From positions 48,201,579 through 48,265,578 of the forward strand of contig CM026398.1 in NCBI GenBank assembly GCA_014843695.1: a stretch of DNA of 64,000 nucleotides, given 5' to 3'. Shown here in pieces: positions 1 through 11,565 of the stretch. The notes beneath the pieces were generated by a model. It ran no database searches and had not been told where the DNA came from. It saw only the letters and a program-made list of their open reading frames with translations. This DNA is from Archivesica marissinica (lineage: Eukaryota > Mollusca > Bivalvia > Venerida > Vesicomyidae). The translations under genes and the position numbers were made by a program. Each line of letters begins with the position of its first letter. Within the stretch, counting starts at the first letter, position 1.

Positions 1-3000
1 AACATGGCAAGCAATCTCGTACACTTGTGAAATATCACCCAACATGGCAAGCAATCTCGTACACTTGCTGTGAAATATCACCCAACATGGAGCAATCTCA
101 TACACTTGCTGTGAAATATCACCAAACATGGCAAGCAATCTCATACACTTGTGAAATATCACCCAACATGGCAAGCAATCTCGTACACTTGCTGTGAAAT
201 ATCACCCAACATGGCAAGCAATCTCATACACTTGCTGTGAAATATCACCCAACATGGCAAGCAATCTCATACACTTGCTGTGAAATATCACCCAACATGG
301 AGCAATCTCATACACTTGTGAAATATCACCCAACATGGCAAGCAATCTCATACACTTGCTGTGAAATATCACCCAACATGGCAAGCAATCTCATACACTT
401 GCTGTGAAATATCACCCAACATGGCAAGCAATCTCATACACTTGCTGTGAAATATCACCCAACATGGCAAGCAATCTCATACACTTGTGAAATATCACCC
501 AACATGGAGCAATCTCATACACTTGCTGTGAAATATCACCAAACATGGCAAGCAATCTCATACACTTGCTGTGAAATATCACCCAACATGGCAAGCAATC
601 TCATACACTTGTTGTGAAATATCACCCAACATGGAGCAATCTCATACACTTGTGAAATATCACCCAACATGGCAAGCAATCTCGTACACTTGTGAAATAC
701 CACCCAACATGGCAAGCAATCTCGTACACTTGCTGTGAAATATCACCAAACATGGCAAGCAATCTCGTACACTTGCTGTGAAATATCACCAAACATGGCA
801 AGCAATCTCATACACTTGCTGTGAAATATCACCCAACATGGCAAGCAATCTCGTACACTTGCTGTGAAATATCACCAAACATGGCAAGCAATCTCATACA
901 CTTGTGAAATATCACCCAACAGGGCAAGCAATCTCGTACACTTGTGAAATATCACCAAACATGGCAAGCAATCTCGTACACTTGTTGTGAAATATCACCA
1001 AACATGGCAAGCAATCTCGTACACTTGTGAAATATCACCAAACATGGCAAGCAATCTCGTACACTTGTTGTGAAATATCACCAAACATGGCAAGCAATCT
1101 CATACACTTGTGAAATATCACCCAACAGGCAAGCAATCTCATACACTTGTGAAATATCACCCAACAGGGCAAGCAATCTCGTACACTTGTGAAATATCAC
1201 CAAACATGGCAAGCAATCTCATACACTTGTGAAATATCACCCAACAGGGCAAGCAATCTCATACACTTGTGAAATATCACCCAACAGGGCAAGCAATCTC
1301 GTACACTTGTGAAATATCACCAAACATGGCAAGCAATCTCGTACACTTGTTGTGAAATATCACCAAACATGGCAAGCAATCTCATACACTTGTGAAATAT
1401 CACCCAACATGGCAGGCAATCTCGTACACTTGCTGTGAAATATCACCCAACATGGCAAGCAATCTCATACACTTGCTGTGAAATATCACCCAACATGGAG
1501 CAATCTCATACACTTGTGAAATATCACCCAACATGGCAAGCAATATCGTACACTTGCTGTGAAATATCACCCAACATGGCAAGCAATCTCATACACTTGC
1601 TGTGAAATATCACCAAACATGGCAAGCAATCTCATACACTTGTGAAATATCACCCAACATGGCAAGCAATCTCATACACTTGCTGTGAAATATCACCCAA
1701 CATGGCAAGCAATCTCATACACTTGCTGTGAAATATCACCAAACATGGAGCAATCTCATACACTTGCTGTGAAATATCACCCAACATGGCAAGCAATCTC
1801 ATACACTTGCTGTGAAATAACACCCAACATGGCAAGCAATCTCATACACTTGTTGTGAAATATCACCAAACATGGCAAGCAATCTCATACACTTGTTGTG
1901 AAATATCACCCAACATGGAGCAATCTCGTACACTTGCTGTGAAATATCACCCAACATGGCAAGCAATCTCATATGTTTGTTGTGAAATATCACCCAACAT
2001 GGCAAGCAATCTCATACACTTGCTGTGAAATATCACCCAACATGGCAAGCAATCTCATACACTTGCTGTGAAATATCACCAAACATGGCAAGCAATCTCA
2101 TACACTTGTGAAATATCACCCAACATGGAGCAATCTCATACACTTGCTGTGAAATATCACCCAACATGGCAAGCAATCTCATACACTTGCTGTGAAATAT
2201 CACCCAACATGGCAAGCAATCTCATACACTTGCTGTGAAATATCACCAAACATGGCAAGCAATCTCATACACTTGTGAAATATCACCCAACATGGAGCAA
2301 TCTCATACACTTGCTGTGAAATATCCCCAAACATGGCAAGCAATCTCATATGTTTGTTGTGAAATATCACCCAACACGGCAAGCAATCTCATACACTTGC
2401 TGTGAAATATCACCCAACATGGCAAGCAATCTCATATGTTTGTTGTGAAATATCACCCAACATGGCATGCAATCTCATACACTTGCTGTGAAATATCACC
2501 CAACATGGCAAGCAATCTCATACACTTGCTGTGAAATATTACCCAACATGGCAAGCAATATTGTACGTTTATTGTGAAATATCACCCAACATGGCAAGCA
2601 ATCTCGTACGTTTATTGTGAAATATCACCAAACATGGCAATCAATCTCATATGTTTGTTGTGAAATATCACCCAACATGGCAAGCAATCTCATACACTTG
2701 CTGTGAAATATCACCCAACATGGCAAGCAATCTCATACACTTGCTGTGAAATATCACCAAACATGGCAAGCAATCTCATAAACTTGCTGTGAAATATCAC
2801 CAAACATGGCAAGCAATCTCATATGTTTGTTGTGAAATATCACCCAACATGGAGCAATCTCGTACACTTGTGAAATATCACCCAACATGGAGCAATCTCA
2901 TACACTTGCTGTGAAATATCACCAAACATGGCAAGCAATCTCATACACTTGCTGTGAAATATCACCCAACATGGAGCAATCTCATACACTTGTGAAATAT

Positions 3001-3128
3001 CACCCAACATGGAGCAATCTCATACACTTGCTGTGAAATATCACCAAACATGGCAAGCAATCTCATACACTTGCTGTGAAATATCACCAAACATGGCAAG
3101 CAATCTCATACACTTGCTGTGAAATATC

Positions 3129-4128
3129 NNNNNNNNNNNNNNNNNNNNNNNNNNNNNNNNNNNNNNNNNNNNNNNNNNNNNNNNNNNNNNNNNNNNNNNN
3201 NNNNNNNNNNNNNNNNNNNNNNNNNNNNNNNNNNNNNNNNNNNNNNNNNNNNNNNNNNNNNNNNNNNNNNNNNNNNNNNNNNNNNNNNNNNNNNNNNNNN
3301 NNNNNNNNNNNNNNNNNNNNNNNNNNNNNNNNNNNNNNNNNNNNNNNNNNNNNNNNNNNNNNNNNNNNNNNNNNNNNNNNNNNNNNNNNNNNNNNNNNNN
3401 NNNNNNNNNNNNNNNNNNNNNNNNNNNNNNNNNNNNNNNNNNNNNNNNNNNNNNNNNNNNNNNNNNNNNNNNNNNNNNNNNNNNNNNNNNNNNNNNNNNN
3501 NNNNNNNNNNNNNNNNNNNNNNNNNNNNNNNNNNNNNNNNNNNNNNNNNNNNNNNNNNNNNNNNNNNNNNNNNNNNNNNNNNNNNNNNNNNNNNNNNNNN
3601 NNNNNNNNNNNNNNNNNNNNNNNNNNNNNNNNNNNNNNNNNNNNNNNNNNNNNNNNNNNNNNNNNNNNNNNNNNNNNNNNNNNNNNNNNNNNNNNNNNNN
3701 NNNNNNNNNNNNNNNNNNNNNNNNNNNNNNNNNNNNNNNNNNNNNNNNNNNNNNNNNNNNNNNNNNNNNNNNNNNNNNNNNNNNNNNNNNNNNNNNNNNN
3801 NNNNNNNNNNNNNNNNNNNNNNNNNNNNNNNNNNNNNNNNNNNNNNNNNNNNNNNNNNNNNNNNNNNNNNNNNNNNNNNNNNNNNNNNNNNNNNNNNNNN
3901 NNNNNNNNNNNNNNNNNNNNNNNNNNNNNNNNNNNNNNNNNNNNNNNNNNNNNNNNNNNNNNNNNNNNNNNNNNNNNNNNNNNNNNNNNNNNNNNNNNNN
4001 NNNNNNNNNNNNNNNNNNNNNNNNNNNNNNNNNNNNNNNNNNNNNNNNNNNNNNNNNNNNNNNNNNNNNNNNNNNNNNNNNNNNNNNNNNNNNNNNNNNN
4101 NNNNNNNNNNNNNNNNNNNNNNNNNNNN
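3129..4128. other. Assembly gap, 1000 N
   Basis: Exactly 1000 N, so a placeholder size. Both sides are the same 43-bp array, so the gap probably hides more of it. Open frames drawn across it are meaningless. Confidence 0.99.
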
Positions 4129-4759
4129 GCAAGCAATCTCGTACACTTGTTGTGAAATATCACCAAACATGGCAAGCAATCTCGTACACTTGTGAAATAC
4201 CACCCAACATGGCAAGCAATCTCATACACTTGCTGTGAAATATCACCAAACATGGCAAGCAATCTCATACACTTGTGAAATATCACCCAACAGGGCAAGC
4301 AATCTCATACACTTGTGAAATATCACCCAACATGGCAAGCAATCTCGTACACTTGTGAAATATCACCAAACATGGCAAGCAATCTCGTACACTTGTTGTG
4401 AAATATCACCAAACATGGAGCAATCTCATACACTTGTGAAATATCACCCAACATGGCAAGCAATCTCGTACACTTGTTGTGAAATATCACCAAACATGGC
4501 AAGCAATCTCATACACTTGTGAAATATCACCCAACATGGCAGGCAATCTCGTACACTTGCTGTGAAATATCACCCAACATGGCAAGCAATCTCATACACT
4601 TGCTGTGAAATATCACCCAACATGGCAAGCAATCTCATACACTTGCTGTGAAATATCACCCAACATGGAGCAATCTCATACACTTGTGAAATATCACCCA
4701 ACATGGCAAGCAATATCGTACACTTGCTGTGAAATATCACCCAACATGGCAAGCAATCT

Positions 4760-5540
4760 CATACACTTGTGTGAAATATCACCCAACATGGCAAGCAATC
4801 TCATACACTTGCTGTGAAATATCACCAAACATGGCAAGCAATCTCATACACTTGTTGTGAAATATCAAACATGGAGCATCTCATACACTGTGAAATATCA
4901 CCCAACATGGCAAGCAATCTCATACACTTGCTGTGAAATATCACCAAACATGGCAAGCAATCTCTACACTTGTTGTGAAATATCACCAAACATGGCAAGC
5001 AATCTCATACACTTGGAAATATCACCCAACATGGCAAGCAATCTCATACACTGTTGTGAAATATCACCCAACATGGCAAGCAATCTCGTACACTTGTGGA
5101 ATATCACCAAACATGGCAAGCAATCTCACTTGCTGTGAAATATCACCCAACATGGCAAGCAATCTCGTACACTTGCTGTGAAATATCACCCAACATGGCA
5201 AGCAATCTCATACACTTGTGAAATATCACCCAACATGGCAAGCAATCTCATACACTTGCTGTGAAATATCACCCAACATGGCAAGCAATCTCATACACTT
5301 GCTGTGAATATCACCAAACATGGAGCAATCTCATACACTTGCTGTGAAATATCACCCAACATGGCAAGCAATCCATACACTTGCTGTGAAATATCACCAA
5401 ACATGGCAAGCAATCTCATACACTTGTTGAAATATCACCCAACATGGCAAGCAATCTCATACACTTGTGTGAAATATCACCAACATGGCAAGCAATCTCA
5501 TACACTTGGTGAAATATCACCCAACATGGCAGCAATCTCA
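4760..5540. other. Indel-dense patch inside array A
   Basis: About fourteen one- to few-base losses or gains cluster here (for example 'atctctacacttg', 'cacttggaaatatc', 'caatccatacac', 'ttgtggaatatc'), whereas units on both sides differ mainly by substitutions and a few fixed 2-3 bp variants. This looks like locally unpolished long-read consensus rather than biology. Confidence 0.6.
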
Positions 5541-6814
5541 TACACTTGCTGTGAAATATCACCCAACATGGCAAGCAATCTCATACACTTGCTGTGAAAT
5601 ATCACCCAACATGGCAAGCAATCTCATACACTTGCTGTGAAATATCACCCAACATGGAGCAATCTCATACACTTGTGAAATATCACCCAACATGGCAAGC
5701 AATATCGTACACTTGCTGTGAAATATCACCCAACATGGCAAGCAATCTCATACACTTGCTGTGAAATATCACCAAACATGGCAAGCAATCTCATACACTT
5801 GTGAAATATCACCCAACATGGCAAGCAATCTCATACACTTGCTGTGAAATATCACCCAACATGGCAAGCAATCTCATACACTTGTTGTGAAATATCACCA
5901 AACATGGCAAGCAATCTCATACACTTGCTGTGAAATATCACCAAACATGGAGCAATCTCATACACTTGTGAAATATCACCCAACATGGAGCAATCTCATA
6001 CACTTGTGAAATATCACCAAACATGGCAAGCAATCTCGTACACTTGTGAAATATCACCCAACATGGCAAGCAATCTCATACACTTGCTGTGAAATATCAC
6101 CAAACATGGCAAGCAATCTCATACACTTGTGAAATATCACCCAACATGGCAAGCAATCTCATACACTTGTGAAATATCACCCAACATGGCAAGCAATCTC
6201 GTACACTTGTGAAATATCACCAAACATGGCAAGCAATCTCATACACTTGTTGTGAAATATCACCAAACATGGAGCAATCTCATACACTTGTGAAATATCA
6301 CCCAACATGGCAAGCAATCTCGTACACTTGCTGTGAAATATCACCAAACATGGCAAGCAATCTCATACACTTGCTGTGAAATATCACCCAACATGGCAAG
6401 CAATCTCATACACTTGCTGTGAAATATCACCCAACATGGCAAGCAATCTCATACACTTGCTGTGAAATATCACCCAACATGGCAAGCAATCTCATACACT
6501 TGTTGTGAAATATCACCCAACATGGAGCAATCTCATACACTTGTGAAATATCACCCAACATGGCAAGCAATCTCATACACTTGCTGTGAAATATCACCCA
6601 ACATGGCAAGCAATCTCATACACTTGCTGTGAAATATCACCCAACATGGCAAGCAATCTCATACACTTGCTGTGAAATATCACCCAACATGGCAAGCAAT
6701 CTCATACACTTGCTGTGAAATATCACCCAACATGGCAAGCAATCTCGTACACTTGTTGTGAAATATCACCCAACATGGCAAGCAATCTCATACGTTTGTT
6801 ATGAAATACCACAT

Positions 6815-7040
6815 GGTAAATAATCGCTTCTCACAAATGCAATCCGGGTTCGATCCTCAGACCAGGAACTATATGAGATGGTATGGTGGTCGCCAGATTG
6901 GATAGGTGGGTTTTCTCCGGGTACTCCGGTTTCCTCCCACACAAATGACCGCACACACGCTTCCATCCGTGCCAACAAGAGTGATTAATGTAAGTTGTTA
7001 AAGCGTGTTTCGGCAATCGTAGTAAACTAAATAGAGTCTC
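6815..7040 (+). mobile_element. SINE family B, 5'-truncated
   Basis: tRNA-derived SINE. Visible parts are a B box ('gggttcgatcc' at about 6847), the body 'atggtggtcgccag', the core 'gggtactccggtttcctccc' and a 3' tail 'gagtgattaatgtaagttgtt'. The A-box half of the head is missing, and the copy abuts array A with no spacer. Same family as 9568-9808 and 59150-59403. Confidence 0.85.
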
Positions 7041-7139
7041 CAACAGTCTCTCAATCTGTAGTACACATTTTTCAAAATTTCTAGCACATCTCTCACAATG
7101 TTTGCACACATCCCACAAACGATAGCACAAACGTCACAA

Positions 7140-7380
7140 GTAACTCTTTCAACACCACAGACCTCTAAATAGGCTTACAAAAAGTGTAGATCCAGATGAG
7201 CCGGCTCGTGACGAGCCGTCTCATCAGGATCTGCACTTTTTGCCAGTGATATGACTATTTTTAGACATAATTACCCATTTTGATAAATGAACTTGTCCAA
7301 ATGTGATTTTCTGATTCATTTATTGGTTTATGAATATCATGGACCAGTCCATGTGAGTTACTTGGTGTTGAATGGGTTAA
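7140..7380 (-). mobile_element. TTAA-flanked MITE (piggyBac-like), copy 1
   Basis: About 240 bp, inverted relative to the copy at 26547-26792. The right end is intact as 'gttgaatgggTTAA'; the left end has decayed to 'gtaactctttcaac'. The centre is a palindrome, 'gatgagccggctcgtgacga' and its continuation. TTAA target with CCC...GGG termini is the piggyBac pattern; no transposase is encoded. It sits in the intron 9 bases downstream of the Death-domain exon's splice donor. Confidence 0.75.
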
Positions 7381-7389
7381 ATCACTTAC

Positions 7390-7660
7390 TGTAAATCTCT
7401 GACTCCAGATACTCCACACAATCCAACCTACCAGCCTTACGAAGGGCACTATGCAGGACAAACAATGTGCGCCCAATGGGGCGTTGTACCCAGTCCCTCA
7501 TCATCCGTTCTCCAGGAGTAGTCATTCCCGGTCTCGCATTAGACATGGTATTGAACAGTTTAATCTCTTCATACCCATATCCCAGTTCCTCAGCAATCAT
7601 CTCCCAGTTGTCAGTGGTATATTGAACGTTGTGTAGTATCTGACCCAACTCTCTTATGAC
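7390..7660 (-). CDS. Internal exon encoding a Death domain (MyD88/IRAK-like)
   Basis: One 271-bp exon on the minus strand, open throughout (90 codons plus one base). Acceptor: 'tttgtgtcag' before GTC ATA AGA. Donor: 'aca|GTAAGT' at 7389. It therefore starts in phase 0 and ends in phase 1. The peptide shows the six-helix Death-domain pattern: 'NWEMIAEELGYGYEEI' (W, then LA..LG, then EI), 'RMMRDWVQRP' (the conserved W), then 'LHSALRKAGRLDCVEYLES'. The 'GYGYEEI' and 'DWVQRP' segments look most like the MyD88/IRAK branch by eye. Death domains mediate homotypic assembly in innate-immune and apoptosis signalling; the gene's identity cannot be read from one exon. No partner exon is recognisable in the window. 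Upstream exons should lie at higher coordinates, downstream ones at lower. Confidence 0.75.
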
Positions 7661-7727
7661 CTGACACAAACAGTTGTTTCTGTGTTATTGGATTTAGAAT
7701 CAAACCAACAGCTTTTCTATTTGTACC

Positions 7728-7913
7728 CTTACCCCTTTTCTGACCCACCTATGCCCCTTTTCTGACCAACCCTTGCCCCTTTTCTGACTAACCCTTGCCC
7801 CTTTTCTGACCAACCCTTGGCACTTTTATGACCAACCCTTGCCCATTTTCTGACCCACCCTTGGCCCCTTTTCTGACCCACCCGTGGCCTCTTTTCTGAC
7901 CCACCTTGCCCTT
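7728..7913. repeat. 22-bp minisatellite, ~8 units
   Basis: Diverged tandem copies of 'ccccttttctgaccaaccct' plus two bases, with one- to few-base length variation. It lies in the presumed intron upstream of the Death-domain exon. Confidence 0.9.
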
Positions 7914-7994
7914 TCTTCCACTCTAGAATATCCGCTATGATTATGACTCGCAGTCCCCTGACTCAATACCTATGTACAAATGTACATATGTAAC

Positions 7995-8140
7995 CCAACA
8001 AGAAAGAGAGGGGCAAGCAATGTGGAATTTAAATACATTGCCTAACAGCACAATCGTAAGCGCTAAAGCTGGATGGAACTCAGGTCCTCTCACACCTGAA
8101 GCGACAACGCTACCACTGCGCTATGAGTATAAGAAATATA
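7995..8140 (-). mobile_element. SINE family C, 3'-truncated
   Basis: On the minus strand: an A-box-like 'atagcgcagtggtagcg', a degenerate B box 'gagttccatcc', then 'aggcaatgtatttaaattcc' and a pyrimidine stretch. The body matches the copy at 27283-27472. The 3' tail is missing. Confidence 0.75.
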
Positions 8141-8159
8141 TTATGCTTTGTGCATAAAG

Positions 8160-8597
8160 ATTCTTTATTGAAGAAACATCGAACCTTACATCTGGTGGAG
8201 GAACACGCCAGATTCCCTCATGAATTATTGGATAACAGCTAATGGAATTGGTCTAAACATATTTATTCGACATTAAATAACATAATTTACAACAAATAAT
8301 TATGTACACAATAAATACAAGTGGATGAAAATGAAAGCAAAAAGCTTATTGGATTTCTCTCTACAAAAGGAATTAAGTCTTGAAACACAGGCCTAAGGCT
8401 TTGTGTCTATGGAGAAAGGGGACCAACAAATGGAAGCCCCGGCACACAGGGGGAAACAATTAATGCACCCTTGTCATTCATAAAGGTGTGGCATTTGATT
8501 ATATGAATGTCAAGGGAGCATTTGAACAAGATTGACTCAAAGAATCCATCATGAATATTATTAATAGCAATTAAACATGAATTTGCAATCTACATGT
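8160..8597. other. Unassigned AT-rich spacer
   Basis: No convincing exon, RNA or repeat recognised. A minus-strand AATAAA (at about 8163-8168) could be a poly(A) signal, but nothing supports it. Confidence 0.5.
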
Positions 8598-9535
8598 AAA
8601 TTCTATTGCCGAAGTTTGGATTGGACGGAATGAGTTACTTCCCCTGAATACTCACTAAAAGTAGACAGATCCTATTACATGTAAACTTCGATTGGACGGA
8701 ATGAGTTACTTCCCCTGAATACTCCCTAAAAGTAGACAGATCCTATTAGATGTAAACTTCGATTGGACGGAATGAGTTACTTCCCCTGAATACTCCCTAA
8801 AAGTAGACAGATCCTATTACATGTAAACTTCGATTGGACGGAATGAGTTACTTCCCCTGAATACTCCCTAAAATAGACAGATCCTATTACATGTAAACTT
8901 CGATTGGACGGAATGAGTTACTTCCCCTGAATACTCCTTAAAGGTAGACAGATCCTATTACATGTAAACTTCGATTGGACGGAATGAGTTACTTCCCCTG
9001 AATACTCCCTAAAAGTAGACAGATCCTATTACATGTAAACTTCGATTGGACGGAATGAGTTACTTCCCCTGAATACTCCCTAAAAGTAGACAGATCCTAT
9101 TACATGTAAACTTCGATTGGACGGAATGAGTTACTTCCCCTGAATACTCCCTAAAAGTAGACAGATCCTATTACATGTAAACTTCGATTGGACGGAATGA
9201 GTTACTTCCCCTGAATACTCCCTAAAAGTAGACAGATCCTATTACATGTAAACTTCGATTGGACGGAATGAGTTACTTCCCCTGAATACTCCCTAAAAGT
9301 AGACAGATCCTATTACATGTAAACTTCGATTGGACGGAATGAGTTACTTCCCCTGAATACTCCCTAAAAGTAGACAGATCCTATTACATGTAAACTTCGA
9401 TTGGACGGAATGAGTTACTTCCCCTGAATACTCCCTAAAAGTAGACAGATCCTATTACATGTAAACTTCGATTGGACGGAATGAGTTACTTCCCCTGAAT
9501 ACTCCCTAAAAGTAGACAGATCCTATTAGATGTAA
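8598..9535. repeat. 71-bp tandem array, ~12-13 units
   Basis: Unit begins 'taaacttcgattggacggaa' and includes 'acttcccctgaatactccct' and 'gtagacagatcctattacat'. Spacing is 71 bp (8682, 8753, ...). The first unit is diverged; later ones are nearly identical apart from single changes such as acatg/agatg and aaaagt/aaagt. This indicates recent expansion or homogenisation. The array ends about 20 bp from the target duplication of SINE B at 9568. Confidence 0.96.
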
Positions 9536-9567
9536 GTGTTTTGCTTGTTTTTATCGTTGTTTCCTTT

Positions 9568-9808
9568 AAACTTTATTTATTTTACAACGTTTGAGATACA
9601 AGTCCAAACAACTCATATTAATCACTCTCGTTGGCGCAGTTGAAAGAGTAAATGTGGTCATTCGTATGTGAGGAAACCAGAGTAAACCCACCTGTCCGAT
9701 ATGGCGACTACCGTACCATCTCACATACTTCCCAGTCCGAGGATTGAACCCGGGTTGCATTGGTGAGAACTAAGCGCGCTAACCACTGCGCTAATCGGAC
9801 AGCCAAAA
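9568..9808 (-). mobile_element. SINE family B, full length
   Basis: Minus-strand copy flanked by the 11-bp direct repeat TTGTTTCCTTT (9557-9567 and 9809-9819), the mark of target-primed insertion. It has the tRNA-like head (A-box region 'tagcgcagtggttagcgcg', B box 'gggttcaatcc'), a body and the 3' tail shared with family C ('gagagtgattaatatgagtt'). Confidence 0.9.
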
Positions 9809-9819
9809 TTGTTTCCTTT

Positions 9820-10230
9820 GCACAACATGCTAGCAATTTCATTCCACTATCTCTTCTTATGATTATTAAATTACTATATCTCAACACCTTCACATATTGA
9901 CAGATCTCCTACAGTATATGCTTATTTGTAAAAGAATGTTATCAGTTAATTAACACGATTTTGATAAAATCACATTTATCATACGCAACATCTGGTTAGG
10001 GAACAACAGTAAAAACAAAGGATTCCAACTGAAAGGACCTATTTACATATTGGGATAAATCAGAGTTTATTTGCCAAGGGAGGTAATAGAAAATTAGAGA
10101 TGTCTCTCACTGCCAATAAATCTACTCCTACAGTAATGTATGTAAGAATATGACTGCGTAAACGAAATGATTTGATTAAACAGTAAAATTGTTCATCGCA
10201 CCACATAAATAATTCATAGCCATCTCTGCA
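9820..10230. other. Unassigned spacer
   Basis: AT-rich DNA. I see no exon, RNA gene, tandem repeat or paired terminus. Confidence 0.5.
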
Positions 10231-10234
10231 TCAC

Positions 10235-10465
10235 TGCAGGCTCAGAGGTTATAAAAACTGTTCTCCAATCTCAAATTCAGTCGGGTTCGAGCCCCGCTCA
10301 GACCGTGTCTCATTTATATAAAAAAGTTGGCAGTTTCTTACGGAGGTTGGTGCACCAAGTACTGGTTAACCGCTGGAGCCTGCCCAGGAAAGGTGTTGTT
10401 AGGTAAACTGCCCGTCGCTCAAATGGGAAACCGGTAGCAACGTTAAATAAACTTAAATAAAAATT
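10235..10465 (+). mobile_element. SINE family D with a family-A-type tail
   Basis: B box 'gggttcgagccccgctc' and the body 'aaaagttggcagtttctta', 'ggaggttggtgcaccaagta', 'aaaggtgttgttaggtaaac' match the minus-strand copy at 58655-58925. After 'aaactgcccg' it continues as 'tcgctcaaatgggaaaccgg' and 'taaataaac', which is the family A 3' tail, not the tail of the other D copy. The 5' head is degraded. Confidence 0.8.
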
Positions 10466-10513
10466 TAAAAAATTCAGTCTCAAGCTTCTGATTGGTTCAG
10501 CTGACAGTAAAAC

Positions 10514-10650
10514 TCGGAATTTAAATTCCATGTTGCCTCTTCTCTCTCCCTCGTAGCGATGGATTCCATCAGGAATGAGGTCTCGAGAGTGATTAATATA
10601 AGTTGAAATAACTTGTTTCGCAATCGAGCTAAAATAAATTTGTATATACT
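10514..10650 (+). mobile_element. SINE family C, 5'-truncated
   Basis: Retains 'tttaaattccatgttgcctc', 'ctctccctcg', 'gatggattccatcaggaatg' and the tail 'gagagtgattaatataagtt', ending 'ttcgcaatcgagctaaaata'. The tRNA-like head is missing. Confidence 0.8.
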
Positions 10651-10876
10651 AATCAACCAATCAAATAACTTGAGCTTGAGATCTGAGAAAGGTTTTATAA
10701 CCTCATCACAATCATTTTATAGATATTACACAGGTGAACCAGTTCTAGAGCGTACTCCAGCCAGGACAGAACAAAACAGAACAAACCCATAATTACCCGT
10801 TCCCACTGTTCCCACTCATTTTAAATCTGGACCTTTGCCCCACAGGAGCCTGTCACAAATCTTTACGTCTTTAGAT

Positions 10877-11029
10877 CACAGGAACTTGAAATTTTATCCA
10901 TAAGCCACCAACGGTCTCGTACCTCTATCCTAGGACACCCCCCTCTAAAAAAAAAGAATAGAGGGGGGTGTCCTAGGATAGAGGTACGAGACCGTTGGTG
11001 GCTTATGGATAAAATTTCAAGTTCCTGTG
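10877..11029. mobile_element. Foldback MITE, copy 1 (perfect hairpin)
   Basis: 153 bp made of two 70-bp arms identical in inverted orientation around a 13-base A-rich loop. Arms begin CACAGGAACTTGAAAT and end in 'cacccccctct'. Flanked by the 7-bp direct repeat TTTAGAT (10870-10876 and 11030-11036). No coding capacity. Perfect arm identity implies recent origin or arm homogenisation. Relatives at 15241-15466 and 57616-57770. Confidence 0.93.
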
Positions 11030-11179
11030 TTTAGATACAGCACACTATGGCCTCTTAAAGACCTTATGACCGGCCCCTGAATGGGTATACTTTGTGTATG
11101 AAATATTGATACCTTCAGTGGCAGATCCTTGGCAGGCCTGGCCAGGTCATCACCAGTGAGATCACTCATACCCCTGACC

Positions 11180-11435
11180 TCTTCCTCACCCTACATCGCT
11201 CACTGTGCTGTACTTGGCTGTACTGTGCTGTGCTGTACTTCCTCACCCTACATCGCTCACTGTGCTGTACTTGGCTGTACTGTGCTGTGCTGTACTTCCT
11301 CACCCTACATCGCTCACTGTGCTGTACTTGGCTGTACTGTGCTGTGCTGTACTTCCTCACCCTACATCGCTCACTGTGCTGTACTTGGCTGTACTTCCTC
11401 ACCCTACATCGCTCACTGTGCTGTACTTGGCTGCT
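11180..11435. repeat. 57-bp minisatellite, ~4.5 units
   Basis: Unit starts 'cttcctcaccctacatcgct' and contains 'gctgtacttggctgtactgt'. One unit is shortened. The period is a multiple of three, so several frames stay open; these are not genes. Confidence 0.93.
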
Positions 11436-11565
11436 GTCACTACTATACTGTTACCACTTTCTGTCTCACTTTATGGACGCCCATTGTCCACATTCACCTC
11501 AATAAACAATCCTGCAAAGAAAACAATGTTCTCAAAATGATTTACATATATTAGTAGGACTATGT

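Larger units (their letters stand above)
1..6815. repeat. Minisatellite A, ~43-bp unit
   Basis: Head-to-tail array. The full unit is 43 bp and contains 'acatggcaagcaatctcata' then 'cacttgctgtgaaatatcac'. Shorter units lack 'ctg' (40 bp), 'ca' in 'atggcaagc' (41 bp) or both (38 bp). Point variants recur (CCC/CCA before AACATGG, cAtac/cGtac, 'atatgtttg' for 'atacacttg'). The array is cut by a 1000-N gap and joins a 5'-truncated SINE directly at about 6.8 kb. Short minus-strand open frames of about 60 codons are by-products of the unit sequence. Array is open at the left window edge. Confidence 0.97.

Noticed and set aside
1..6800. CRISPR-like array
   Set aside because: Units are head to tail with no unique spacers, and the genome is eukaryotic.
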